Assembly: GCF_000801105.2 (NCBI RefSeq)
Contig: NC_079515.1
Location: 10,168,001 to 10,232,000 of the forward strand
Direction: 5' to 3'
Source of the DNA: Raphanus sativus
Taxonomy: Eukaryota > Streptophyta > Magnoliopsida > Brassicales > Brassicaceae
DNA length: 64,000 nt
Shown here: positions 12,213 to 23,131 of the stretch, piece after piece
Layout of the letters: every line of letters starts with the position of its first letter
Position numbering within the stretch: position 1 is the stretch's first letter
Program-made: the position numbers and the translations under genes
Notes under the pieces: generated by a model
Database searches by the model: none
What the model saw: the letters and a program-made list of their open reading frames with translations, nothing else
What the model was told of the DNA's origin: nothing

Positions 12213-12337
12213 GAGTAAGAGATGAAAAAAGAACATTCTATAATCACACATCTATCTCTTCATTCTCCAAGCATAGAATCTCTCTCTCTCCCTTTTCTTC
12301 ATTCTCACTCAGAGAAAATTCTGCAATATATAACGCC

Positions 12338-15300
12338 ATGATCCACACCGACATCGCAGAGATCTTATGCGCCAAGCCCAAGACGAAAAAGAGGACAAAG
12401 ACGATGGAGGAAGACGTCAAGAAGAAGAAGACCAAGAAGAGTATGAAGATAGAAGGAGAAGTGGTTGTAATGAAGAAGAACCTTCTAGACTTCAAAGACG
12501 CCGTGGCTTCTTTTCTCGATCGAGTCCATGAGCTTCTTGGTCGTCGTGTCTCTCTTCACCTCATCAGCTCTCTCCAACCCGACCCTGGTATTCACTCCTT
12601 AACCCGACCCGTTTTACATTAGATCCACCTCGTACTACTAAAGTCTGCATCTTTCATTAACGAAGTTTTATTTAATAGAAAGTAATGTTTTTCTTTATAT
12701 TATAAATCAGCCAATGAGAAGAGAGGAAGACTTGGAAAAGCAGCACATCTGGAAAAATGGGTGACAAAAATAAAAACGTCTGTAACCGCTGAGGAAACCG
12801 CGTTCGCGGTGACGTTTGATTGGGACGAGTCAATGGGACCACCGGCTGCGTTTGTGATCAAGAACCACCACCATAGCCAGTTCTACCTCAAGTCCCTCAC
12901 ACTCCGCAACTTCCCTGGCGTCGAAAGCGGTCCCATACACTTTGTTTGCAATTCTTGGATCTATCCAAGTCATCGGTACCGCTCTGACCGCGTTTTCTTC
13001 TCTAACAAGGTAAAACGCTATAAACGAATTGGAGTAATACTATACTAGTTAATTGTTTTAATGCTTCATAACTAATCTGGATTGCTCTGATTGTCCATGT
13101 GCATAAAAGTTGTCAAAAGTAATCTTTGACCCCAGGGTTGATTCTTAATCTTTCAGTTTTGAGATCGTAGTTTCTGTTGGTCTTATTATTGTCTAGATAG
13201 GTAGAAGGGGGTTAAGTAATAACTAATTTTCATTTGGTAGTGGGTACTGACTACTGTTTATTATAAACTTTATAATATAAAGTATATGAAAGATCATCAT
13301 AATCAACATGACAATATGACATGATCTTTATAAATGTTAATTCTATAGGATTAGTATATGAATAGTATATTCGTGTGCGCGTGTAACACATCGTACCAAA
13401 GAATGAAACCGGAACTTGCGGTCTTATCTTTACAAGTCACACTCTCCCTATCACGACTACTTTTATAATTTAGAGAATCTTTCTATAGCTTGATGGGGAC
13501 AACTATTAAAGTTTAATTATCATTATTAATTTTTTACAACAACTTTAATTTATCACACTATATGCATTAGGTAGGACCACCTAATAGTCAAATTGAAAAG
13601 GAATAATGCCTTAAATATCCTTTAGTACCTAACCCAAATTTCAACAAACGATTAAGGTATAAGACGGTGATTATCTACTAATTTTTAATTCTATTTCTTT
13701 TTTCATTTCTTTTACATAAACACAAAAGGCATATCTTCCAGACGAAACACCAGAGCTAATCAAAGAGCTAAGAGAAGAAGAGCTAAATAATCTAAGAGGC
13801 AACGAGACAGGAAGTGATCTCAAAGAATGGGACAGAGTTTACGACTACGCTTATTACAACGACTTGGGTGCTCCCGACAAAGGTCCCGACTCAGCTCGTC
13901 CGGTTCTCGGCGGTTCAACTGAATTTCCTTATCCTCGCCGTGGAAAAACCGGTCGTAAACCCACCAGATCCGGTTAATAACCTCAGCATTTAAAACCATT
14001 ACATATATTACAAAACTCAATGTTTACTTGACTTACACGTCACCGTTTTTTTTAACCAGACCCTAGGTCTGAGAGCAGGCTGGCATTACTAAACCTGAAC
14101 ATCTACGTGCCGAGGGACGAGCGGTTTAGCCATGTGAAGTTCTCTGATTTCCTCGCGTACGCACTCAAATCGGTCACTCAAGTGCTCGTCCCTGAAATAG
14201 CCTCTGTTTGCGACAAGACCATCAACGAGTTTGACTCGTTCGAAGACGTTTTTCACCTCTATGACGGTAGTATTAAGCTCGCCAATGGTCACACCATATC
14301 TAAGCTACGTGAAGTTATCCCATGGGAGATGTTTCGTGAGCTTGTTCGCAATGATGGTGAACGGTTCTTGAAGTTCCCCTTGCCTGACGTCCTCAAAGGT
14401 AACCTAAATACTCTAACCTAATACATTTAGGGATTCGTATATATAGATTCTGATTTGGATAGATGATCGTATGTTACTACGTACAGAAAGTAGATCAGCT
14501 TGGAGGACCGACGAAGAGTTTGCCAGAGAGATGCTTGCTGGACTCAATCCAGTGGTGATAAGTCGTCTTCAGGTTTAAATTTCATCAAACATTCAATTGT
14601 ATAAAATATTCGAAATTATATTTTAATCTATGATTTGTCATAATGTGATTATACAAAAACAATTTTGCAGGAGTTTCCTCCAAAGAGCAATCTAGACTCT
14701 GCAAGGTATGGATACCAACACAGTTCCATACGAGAAGAGCACATAAATCCACACATGAACGGTCTCACTGTCCAAGAAGTAAGCATAATCTATGTTTCCT
14801 TGTTTAGCAAGTAACAGTTTCATCAATCATCATCATGTCGTAACTGTTAATTGTTTTGTTGTGTTATATAAAAAAAGGCGTTGGAACAGAACAAGCTATA
14901 CATATTAGATCATCATGATGCATTGATGCCATACTTAACAAGGATAAACTCAACAAACACTAAAACTTATGCGACCCGAACGCTTCTGTTGCTTCAAGAA
15001 GACGGAACACTGAAGCCTCTAGCTATAGAGCTGAGTCTTCCTCACGCACAAGGCGAATCATACGGATCCGTGAGCAAGATTTTCACACCAGCAGAGAAAG
15101 GCGTGGAAGGATCGGTTTGGCAGCTTGCTAAGGCTTATGCGGCGGTTAATGATTCCGGTTATCACCAGCTTATAAGCCACTGGTAAGTAATGGTGACATT
15201 GTTAAAACAGTTAGTGTCTAACTTAATCAGGACTGAGACTTGATTTCCTGTTCTTGTAGGTTGCGTACACATGCGGTGATTGAACCGTTCATAATCGCGT

Positions 15301-16904
15301 CTAACAGGCAACTAAGTGTGGTCCATCCGATCTATAAGCTTCTTCATCCTCATTTCCGTGACACGATGAACATCAACGCATTGGCACGACATGTCCTTAT
15401 AAACTCGGATGGAGTTTTGGAGAGAACTGTGTTCCCTGGTCGTTACGCCATGGAAATGTCTTCTTCAATTTACAAGAATTGGGTTTTCACAGATCAGGCT
15501 CTCCCCAAAGATCTCCTAAAACGGTATGCATATCAACTCTTTTTCTTTGAAGAACCATATAATTGCATTAAAACACTTCATTTTTCCAAAATTAACACAC
15601 AAAGAATATAATAACCAAAATACTACTCTCTTGTTTCAGTATAATTGTTATTGTAGCGTAAATACTACTCTCTTATTTCTAAATAAGTGTCGTTTTAGAA
15701 TTTTAAAACATAATTTATTAACAATTTTCTCAATCTTTTATTAGTTAAAATATGGTTAGACGTATATATAATAATTTTTTATTTTGAAAATATGTAAAAC
15801 TAAATGTTTCTTTAATCTGTATTTAAAAACCTAAAACAACAATAAAAATGAAACCTATGAAGTATTAATTAGAAGTTAAAAAACAATTTTAATTTTATGA
15901 TAAAAATGATTTTTTTAGTATTTAGTACTTAATAAGGGATGAGATCAAAGTAAGGGTTTGGAGTTCAAAATAATTTAATAATTTTAATTAGTGCTAATTT
16001 GGTCATTTCTCATTGTATGCTTATTTTGGCATATTTGTTTGAGCTATCTAAGTCATTTGCCCTTTTCTTTAATTTCTGACGCACAAGTAATTTTAAGATC
16101 CTTGTGTAACAAGTAACATTATAATCCCTTCGCAGTGGAGTTGCCGTTGAAAATCCAAACAACGATAGCGGGGTTGAGCTTCTAATAGAGGATTACCCGT
16201 TCGCAGTTGATGGTTTAGAGATTTGGTCAGCGATTAAGACGTGGGTGAGAGAGTACTGCTCATTCTACTACAAGAATGACAAAGCTGTGCAAAACGATAC
16301 AGAGATCCAAGCGTGGTGGACCGAGCTTAGAACCGAAGGTCACGGCGATCTACAACACGAGTCATGGTGGCCGTCGATGCAGACCTGCGACGACCTCATC
16401 GAAACCTGCACCATCGTCATCTGGATCGCCTCTGCTCTTCACGCAGCAGTCAACTTCGGGCAATACCCTTACGCTGGTTTTCTCCCAAACCGGCCTACCG
16501 TCAGCCGTCGGTTCATGCCTGAACCGGGCACGGAAGAGTACACTGAGCTGGAGGAAAACGAGGAGGTGGCGTTTTTAAAGACGATCACGCCGCAGCTACA
16601 GACTCTGCTTGGTATATCCATCATTGAGATTCTGTCTATGCATTCGACGGACGAAATATACTTAGGGCAGAGAGCCTCGCCGAATTGGACGGCAGATGAT
16701 GAGCCTTTAGAGGCGTTCAAGCGGTTTAGGGAGAGTTTGGAGATGATTGAGAACAATATTATACGGAGAAACAATGATAAGAAGTTCAAGAACCGGACCG
16801 GTCCGGTTAACATGCCATACACTCTCTTGTACCCGAATACTACGGACTACACGAGAGAAGGTGGACTTACTGGTAAAGGGATCCCAAACAGTGTTTCTAT
16901 TTAG
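12338..16904 (+). CDS. LOX5: Linoleate 9S-lipoxygenase, LOX5 orthologue (9 exons, 887 aa)
   Basis: Exons: 12338-12587, 12711-13009, 13729-13972, 14060-14398, 14487-14572, 14671-14778, 14878-15182, 15260-15523, 16136-16904. All introns are GT-AG and phases join without a break (2664 nt with stop). The enzyme adds O2 to linoleic or linolenic acid to give 9-hydroperoxides, the first step of the 9-LOX oxylipin branch used in root development and defence. Residues about 1-165 form the PLAT/LH2 domain and the rest the lipoxygenase domain. Expected iron ligands are present: His538 and His543 (in HQLISHW), His734 and Asn738 (in HAAVNFGQ), and the C-terminal Ile887 (ending SVSI). Thr600-Val601 (RTVFP) is the TV pair of 9-LOXs; 13-LOXs have a bulky Phe. 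No plastid transit peptide, so cytosolic. The N-terminus [11 protein letters not shown] matches my recollection of Arabidopsis LOX5. Cys716 (QTCDDL) is Arg there as I remember it. It looks intact. A possible AATAAA lies at 17190. Confidence 0.95.
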
Positions 16905-17316
16905 AGATCAATAGTCTTCTTTCTTTCTTTTTATTTTTTCTCAATTCACAATTATGTCTTTTTTTGCGTCGTTTTCAGACATTTTAATGTTACTATCCAT
17001 TGTTCATATGCCACATACCAGTCACCTGGTAGCTCAACGTAATTATATTTCTATTGGTTTTGTGTTCTTGTGGTAATGTACTAATTGGTATGTGGGATTC
17101 CTGTATAACAAACTTTATAATGTCAGGGTATAAAGTATAATATACGTTTTTATACAAAATGTTAGTCTTATCATGTAGTATCATCAAGGAATAAAATCTC
17201 TCAGGATAAGATACTAAAGCTAAACTTAACGAATCTCTACTAAAGTTTGATAAAGTTTTCATTTTCGAGGAAAGAACATCAAACAAAGAGGACCATTATA
17301 TAAGGCACACGTACAA
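16905..17316. other. LOX5 3' flank
   Basis: AT-rich sequence after the LOX5 stop codon, expected to hold its 3' UTR. AATAAA occurs at 17190-17195. Open frames here are antisense and unsupported. It ends at the TSD of the LTR element. Confidence 0.5.
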
Positions 17317-17321
17317 AAAAG

Positions 17322-17974
17322 TGAAGATGTATATTCTGTATCAGTTCGTGAAGTACTACAGGAGGTAGTACATGTGTGAGTCATGAAGATGGGCTGAGTT
17401 GGAGTTCGTGTTTTGTGATGTCCGTGGGCTTGTTAAGCTTGGAGAAGAAGTAATATGTTTACTGGAATATTTACATTAAGTGTAAATGGTATTACTTGGA
17501 AAGGAAAAGGCAAGAGAGTTATTTCCTAAGAGAAAAAGGAAAGTTGCTTAAGTTGCTTTTGGAAGAACTTGTGGAACAAGTTCTAGTTATCTACATAAGG
17601 AGGACGTGCCTCCATGGAAAAAGGGTCTCTGCTAAAAAGAAAGAAGAGTTGAGAGATCGTTTGGTGTGTGCTTGTGTGATCAAGCTTTTGGTGTCACTGC
17701 TGTGAGTTAGTTGCTGACGTAGTTGGTGAAGTACTTCCGTGAAGTGGAAGATTGAAGCCTAGACTCAGGGGGAGTTTAGCTCGGGGTTTGGAGGATCCTG
17801 ATAAACAGAAGTCTAGACTCTAGGGTGAGTTTTAGCTTAGGATTGAGGCTAATCCTAAAGGATTCTTGTAATAGAAAAGATTGGTGTAAGACTCTCTTGT
17901 TCTAGTGAATTCGAAAAGATAAACTTGTGTGTTTTACTTTCTGCTATTATTTCTCTGCCCTCACTACATTAACA
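17322..17974 (+). repeat. 5' LTR of the TR-GAG element
   Basis: It begins TGAAGATGTATATTC and ends CATTAACA, giving TG...CA termini. It is identical by eye to 20062-20714. A 69-codon open frame (17496-17705) recurs in the other LTR only because the LTRs are duplicates; it is not a credible gene. Confidence 0.95.
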
Positions 17975-17976
17975 AG

Positions 17977-17988
17977 TGGTATCAGAGC
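17977..17988 (+). other. Primer-binding site (initiator tRNA-Met)
   Basis: TGGTATCAGAGC lies 2 bp after the 5' LTR. It is complementary to the 3' end of plant initiator tRNA-Met, the usual primer for minus-strand synthesis in LTR retrotransposons. Confidence 0.92.
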
Positions 17989-18073
17989 GGGGCTCGATAG
18001 AGTTAACGACTTAGTTTCGAGTAGATCAAGGTGAGTGACAGAGACTGCGTCAGGAAGAAGAACAGAGTTTGTG

Positions 18074-19966
18074 ATGGCGGCATATCAAGAGGGAACGTCT
18101 ATGACAAAACCCCCACGTCTTGATTCATCCAATTATGGATATTGGAAGGTTCGTATGCAAGCTTTTATCAGTGGGCTTGATGAGGATTGTTGGAGTTCTA
18201 TTGAAACTGGTTGGATTCCTCCGGTGATGCTTGATGATGAGAAGGTTGAAGTTCTTAAGCCAAGAGACAAGTGGACTGCTGCAGAGAAGAAGGCTTCAAG
18301 TTGCAACTCTAAGGCAAAGACTGCAATTTACAATGCTATTGATGCAAGCTACTTCAAGTTGATTTCTCAATGTGCTTCAGCTCAGAAGGCATGGAAGACT
18401 TTGGAGAATATGTTTGAAGGTACTACAAGTGTAAAGCGTACCAAGCTGGATATGTTAGCATCAAGTTTTGAGAATCTGAGGATGGATGAAGAGGAAACCG
18501 TGGCTCAGTTTAGTGCTAAGTTGTGTGATATTTCCAATGAATGTTTTGCACTTGGAAAGCAGTACAAGGACAAGAAGCTGGTGAAGAAGCTGAAGAGATC
18601 GTTGCCATCCAAGTTTGAGTCAAAGATCTCTGCTGTAGAAGAAGCTCACAATCTGGATGAGATGCCTTTTGATGAGTTTGTTGGGATTCTTCAAGCTTTT
18701 GAGCTGAGTAGATTACATGGAGGAAAGGTGAAAAGCAAAGAAGATCCGCATGGAATTGCTTTGAAGAGTTCATCTTCTGAAGATCCTATGGTGTTGCTGT
18801 CAAGAGATTTTGCTGGCTTTCTGAAGCGCAGAGAAGAGAGGATGAAGAATGCAAGAAGAAGTGATTCAGGCAGATCATCATCAAAGGTACAATGCTATGA
18901 GTGTAATGGATTTGGCCATGTTCGCAAGGATTGTGGGAATTTACTGAAGCTAAAGAAGAAGGATGACGTCAAGTATGAATCTGGTACTGATTCAGATGAT
19001 GGTGAGAAGTTGAAGAACATGGTGGCGTTCACAACTTTGGATTCTAGGTCTGAGACAAAATCTGCGACGGGATCTGCTACGGGATCTGCAACAGCGTCTG
19101 TGTCAGGAGGTTCATGTAGAAGTGATGATGATACTGTAGGTGATGACGATGATGGAGACTTTGATCTTGGTAGGAATTATGAGATGCTGTATGAGAATTG
19201 GCTAAAGCAAGTTGAGGCGAATTCAGAGTTTGCTAAGGAGAAGGTCAAGCTAGAAGCTCAAGTTGCTGAAGCACTTAAGTATGCCTCAGAGAAAGAAGAA
19301 GAAGCACGACTGGCTGGTGCTCAACTTGCAGAAACTCAGAAGGGTTTGAAGATGCTGAATGGTGGAACGAAGCAGCTAGATCATCTCCTTAGTATTGGAA
19401 AGAGTGATCGATGTGGCCTTGGATATCAAGGAGAATGTTCTAAAGCTGAATGTGTTTTTGTATCAGCAGGGAAAACTGGGGATTTAGCTACGTCTGCTCC
19501 AAAAGAGGTTAAGGTGTCTGCAGAGAAGGCATCTAATGGAAAGACTGCAGAGAAGACTGCAACTGATGTGAAGAACGTGACTGCTACGCGTACTGCTACG
19601 GCAACTGCTACAGCGACTGCTCCAGAGAGAGGTTCTGGATTGAAGAGTGCAGCTCAACGAAAGTGGAGGCCTGTTTGTCATCACTGTGGTATTGTTGGAC
19701 ACATTAGGCCAAGGTGTTTCAAGTTGCTGAGGAAGAAGAATCAGATGGTGCAAGCTTATGGTGCTTATGGTATGAGAAGTCATGGTCCTATATGTTATTC
19801 TTGTGGAGTTCAAGGGCATATTCGACGTGAGTGTTTCAAGCCAGTTCAAGGAGTTAATCATGGAGGATTTGGGCTCAGGAATACGTGGTCTAGGAGATAT
19901 GATCATTATGGAGATGGTGGAATGGGATTTCCTCCTTACTTTGGAGGATATAGATCTTCATATTAG
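18074..19966 (+). CDS. Gag-like polyprotein with three CCHC zinc knuckles (630 aa)
   Basis: I chose the ATG at 18074; the frame is open further upstream (to about 18035) but without an ATG. Residues about 10-230 carry the copia-type gag pattern: PPRLDSSNYGYWKVRM, then AWKTLENMFEGTTSVK and an UBN2/retrotran_gag-like helical region. Three CX2CX4HX4C knuckles start at Cys274 (CYECNGFGHVRKDC), Cys535 (CHHCGIVGHIRPRC) and Cys574 (CYSCGVQGHIRREC). Between them are acidic and Ser/Thr/Ala-rich linkers and a probable coiled coil (FAKEKVKLEAQVAEALKYAS). The expected role is RNA binding and capsid-like particle assembly. A single uninterrupted frame of this length in a recent insertion indicates selection up to the time of transposition. 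No enzymatic domain follows. Confidence 0.9.
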   Translation: MAAYQEGTSMTKPPRLDSSNYGYWKVRMQAFISGLDEDCWSSIETGWIPPVMLDDEKVEVLKPRDKWTAAEKKASSCNSKAKTAIYNAIDASYFKLISQCASAQKAWKTLENMFEGTTSVKRTKLDMLASSFENLRMDEEETVAQFSAKLCDISNECFALGKQYKDKKLVKKLKRSLPSKFESKISAVEEAHNLDEMPFDEFVGILQAFELSRLHGGKVKSKEDPHGIALKSSSSEDPMVLLSRDFAGFLKRREERMKNARRSDSGRSSSKVQCYECNGFGHVRKDCGNLLKLKKKDDVKYESGTDSDDGEKLKNMVAFTTLDSRSETKSATGSATGSATASVSGGSCRSDDDTVGDDDDGDFDLGRNYEMLYENWLKQVEANSEFAKEKVKLEAQVAEALKYASEKEEEARLAGAQLAETQKGLKMLNGGTKQLDHLLSIGKSDRCGLGYQGECSKAECVFVSAGKTGDLATSAPKEVKVSAEKASNGKTAEKTATDVKNVTATRTATATATATAPERGSGLKSAAQRKWRPVCHHCGIVGHIRPRCFKLLRKKNQMVQAYGAYGMRSHGPICYSCGVQGHIRRECFKPVQGVNHGGFGLRNTWSRRYDHYGDGGMGFPPYFGGYRSSY

Positions 19967-20047
19967 TTTTTGACAATGATGTGACTCATAGGGGGAGATT
20001 GAAGACGTGGTCTTATGTCCAGAGGTGATGAGTTCACATGCATAGTC

Positions 20048-20060
20048 AAAAAGGGGGAGA
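20048..20060 (+). other. Polypurine tract of the TR-GAG element
   Basis: AAAAAGGGGGAGA lies immediately before the 3' LTR and should prime plus-strand synthesis. A second copy of the same context, AGGGGGAGATTGAAGACG, is at 19989-20006. Confidence 0.85.
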
Positions 20061-20061
20061 T

Positions 20062-20714
20062 TGAAGATGTATATTCTGTATCAGTTCGTGAAGTACTACA
20101 GGAGGTAGTACATGTGTGAGTCATGAAGATGGGCTGAGTTGGAGTTCGTGTTTTGTGATGTCCGTGGGCTTGTTAAGCTTGGAGAAGAAGTAATATGTTT
20201 ACTGGAATATTTACATTAAGTGTAAATGGTATTACTTGGAAAGGAAAAGGCAAGAGAGTTATTTCCTAAGAGAAAAAGGAAAGTTGCTTAAGTTGCTTTT
20301 GGAAGAACTTGTGGAACAAGTTCTAGTTATCTACATAAGGAGGACGTGCCTCCATGGAAAAAGGGTCTCTGCTAAAAAGAAAGAAGAGTTGAGAGATCGT
20401 TTGGTGTGTGCTTGTGTGATCAAGCTTTTGGTGTCACTGCTGTGAGTTAGTTGCTGACGTAGTTGGTGAAGTACTTCCGTGAAGTGGAAGATTGAAGCCT
20501 AGACTCAGGGGGAGTTTAGCTCGGGGTTTGGAGGATCCTGATAAACAGAAGTCTAGACTCTAGGGTGAGTTTTAGCTTAGGATTGAGGCTAATCCTAAAG
20601 GATTCTTGTAATAGAAAAGATTGGTGTAAGACTCTCTTGTTCTAGTGAATTCGAAAAGATAAACTTGTGTGTTTTACTTTCTGCTATTATTTCTCTGCCC
20701 TCACTACATTAACA
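20062..20714 (+). repeat. 3' LTR of the TR-GAG element
   Basis: It is the same length (653 bp) and sequence by eye as 17322-17974, and is followed by the AAAAG target duplication. Confidence 0.95.
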
Positions 20715-21852
20715 AAAAGTAGTTCTTAGTAATCATTTTTAATCGCATTTTGTTTTCAATGATTTTATCGCGTTTTAAATCTGACATGACAACTGTACAA
20801 TTCAATTACAATTAGTATATTACCAATAGCTGGGTTTGTGCAACGGCCCGCGAAACCCTTATAGGCATACAAATGTATTTAAATACAACTGTTTACGTAG
20901 ATAATTAATTAAATATCATTAAATTACCTTAGCTTTTAAAATAAAATTTTCGTTTTAAAAAAAAAATTCCTTAGAAAGCATTTACATGCGCTGTTTCCAA
21001 ATTCCATTATGAATTAACAAAATGCCTAATCATTCTTTATCCAAAAAACTAATCCTTTTTCCATTTCACAGTTTCATGTTACATTTTGACATATTTTCAC
21101 ACATATTAAAAAAAAATATTTTATTCAATTTATTATTGGGTTAGATGATAATGATTTGAAGCCAGAGAAAATGAGCTTCAAGAGAAGGATAAAATCAAAA
21201 ATTGTCTAATTAAAGTTAAAATTAAAATGACACTTTTAAAAATGAGAGAGTTTGCTAGTTAATTAATCTTTTTGCCCATAATGTTTCAGTTTCAAGGCTT
21301 ATATGTGTGATCCTGCCTCACACGAATGATGTATCCCATGCATTTTTAACCAGTTAATAATGCATTTAATCTAAACGTCCAGATAAATATATTTCATTCG
21401 TTCCATAATATTGTATTGTTAACATAATATCTATCTTATTAAAATAGAAATACTTTTTAGTTTTGTTTGGTAACATGAATTGCAGAGTTCAAAAATTAAA
21501 ATGTTGTTTGGACAAAAAGATAACATATATTTTGGAGTTGAGCTTATATCATCTTTTAAATTATTACTATAGAATTGAGACACATTATTTAATTTACTAT
21601 TATGATTTATTTTGATAACTAAATGATTATTGGGGGTCATTGTAATTATTGGCTGTTTATTATAATTATTAGTATTTATAGTTTTTATATAATACAAAAG
21701 CAAAAATATATTTTTTTCAAATAAGAATTGTTGTCCATTAATACGATAGATATGTCATTATTAATTTAAAAATTATATAGTTAAAATATCAAATAAACAA
21801 TGCAGAAATATATATACTATCATTAGTATTTTTCGTGTTACAAGTGGGCCAT

Positions 21853-22142
21853 ACTTTATAAAATCCAATAATTTTCAATTTGGTATAAGTTAATAATGTT
21901 TTTACAAGTCAAAGCAAACACATGTCCAGTCGGACGGGTCAAAGATCTAGTTCTTTTAAAGTGCAAATCACATTTAGCTCAAGAACGGCATCGACAACTT
22001 TATAAAATCCAATAATTTTCAATTTGGTATAAGTTAATAATGTTTTTACAAGTCAAAGCAAACACATGTCCAGTCGGACGGGTCAAAGATCTAGTTCTTT
22101 TTAAAGTGCAAATCACATTTAGCTCAAGAACGGCATCGACAA
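21853..22142. repeat. 144-bp near-perfect tandem duplication
   Basis: The block beginning ACTTTATAAAATCCAATAAT at 21853 is repeated head-to-tail from 21997. The only differences seen are a T-run length change and the final bases. Both copies include CAGTCGGACGGGTCAAAG. The near-identity means a recent event. Confidence 0.95.
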
Positions 22143-22168
22143 TTTTAATAATATTAGCGCTTATAATC

Positions 22169-22213
22169 ACTTCATCAAATATATGTTTTTTTTCTCGACG
22201 ACTTCATCAAATA
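22169..22213 (-). mobile_element. Micro-retroposon: 19-bp insertion with exact 13-bp TSD
   Basis: ACTTCATCAAATA occurs at 22169-22181 and 22201-22213. The 19 bp between them are TATG, a T8 run and CTCGACG, which on the minus strand read CGTCGAG then poly(A). Confidence 0.65.
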
Positions 22214-22735
22214 ATGTAGTATATAAATATTGCTCGATAAGTTGTTCAACGTCACGACCACGTTGTCTTTCATGTACCAATTGACTTCGTATTCCTACAA
22301 AAGTCGCACGTGGATCTTTTAAGTTTTGTTTTCAAAGTTGGGATTCTATATGAAGTTAATGACCTTGGGACCAGAATACAGTAGGATCTTTTTATTTTGT
22401 TTTCACAATTTCCTCATTACTTAAAATCGCTTAATTTGTCAAACCAAGTCAATAAGGTTGATATAAAATATATTCCTCGTTTGTCTCTTAGTCGGTTAAT
22501 AATTAACTGCATATAAACATAATTACGCGGAAAATTTAAGCATCGATCACTAGTACTATATAAAATAAGTCAATTTGGTGTAACCTACATATCATAGGGC
22601 GATGTTAGGATAGAAATATTTCATCCATGTGACCTTTTGAAGCTAATGATATTTGCTAACTTTCAATGAATCCAAATTAGTGTCAATCAAGTCGTATAAG
22701 TGAATCAAAATGTCATTTGTCATTTCATAGGGCAG

Positions 22736-22788
22736 AACTAGGATAATCAATTTAGCAAAAAAAAAAAAAAAAAAACTAGGATAATCAT
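22736..22788 (+). mobile_element. Micro-retroposon: 25-bp insertion with exact 14-bp TSD
   Basis: AACTAGGATAATCA occurs at 22736-22749 and 22775-22788. The 25 bp between are ATTTAGC followed by about 18 A. TTTAGC-poly(A) is the same 3' end as the larger LINE insertion at 8101-8313 (there on the minus strand). Confidence 0.75.
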
Positions 22789-23131
22789 AAAGTCTAGGTT
22801 TCATTTAAGTCAAGATATGCATGTGTTTTACCATATTTTGACTGCCAACATAGTTTTGCTAAGAGCTGCTTCATAACCAAGTTTCAAATTAGCATACTAT
22901 TCAATGCTATCGAGGATTTTTCAAAAAATGCATGCATTTCTATTAGAAAAAAAAAGAAAAGAATGTTAATCATCATTTTGAGATTCTAAAAAGAAATTTA
23001 AAACAAGCCCGTTCAATAATAATAATACTCCAGCGTAATAAACTGCGAGTCTATAAGAGATTGGTCGGAACAGATAAACGTAAACTAGTCTATACACTTT
23101 GTTCTCCAATCTGGTCTTTTTAACATCATAG

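Larger units (their letters stand above)
17322..20714 (+). mobile_element. TR-GAG type non-autonomous LTR retrotransposon, intact and young
   Basis: The 3393-bp element has two 653-bp LTRs, a primer-binding site, one long gag-like ORF and a polypurine tract. It has no protease, integrase, reverse transcriptase or RNase H. Target duplication AAAAG is exact (17317-17321 and 20715-20719). The LTRs are identical by eye, so insertion was recent. This is the architecture published as TR-GAG (terminal-repeat retrotransposons with a GAG domain), which depend on another element for enzymes. It sits between the 3' ends of LOX5 and the Sec14 gene and damages neither. The copia element at 27948-35355 is unlikely to be its helper, since their gag and LTR sequences are unlike and that copy is dead. 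Confidence 0.92.
20720..22965. other. Intergenic DNA between TR-GAG and the Sec14 gene
   Basis: AT-rich and non-coding. It contains a 144-bp tandem duplication (21853-22142) and two micro-insertions (22169-22213, 22736-22788), listed separately. A minus-strand frame at 21431-21703 is low-complexity and not supported. Confidence 0.6.

Noticed and set aside
16469..16822. 117-codon minus-strand frame in LOX5 exon 9
   Set aside because: Antisense shadow of the lipoxygenase coding sequence.
17496..17705. 69-codon frame found identically at 20236-20445
   Set aside because: Its conservation is due only to identical LTRs; no family signature and located across LTR regulatory sequence.
20236..20445. 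Possible second gene after gag
   Set aside because: Part of the 3' LTR; see the identical frame in the 5' LTR.
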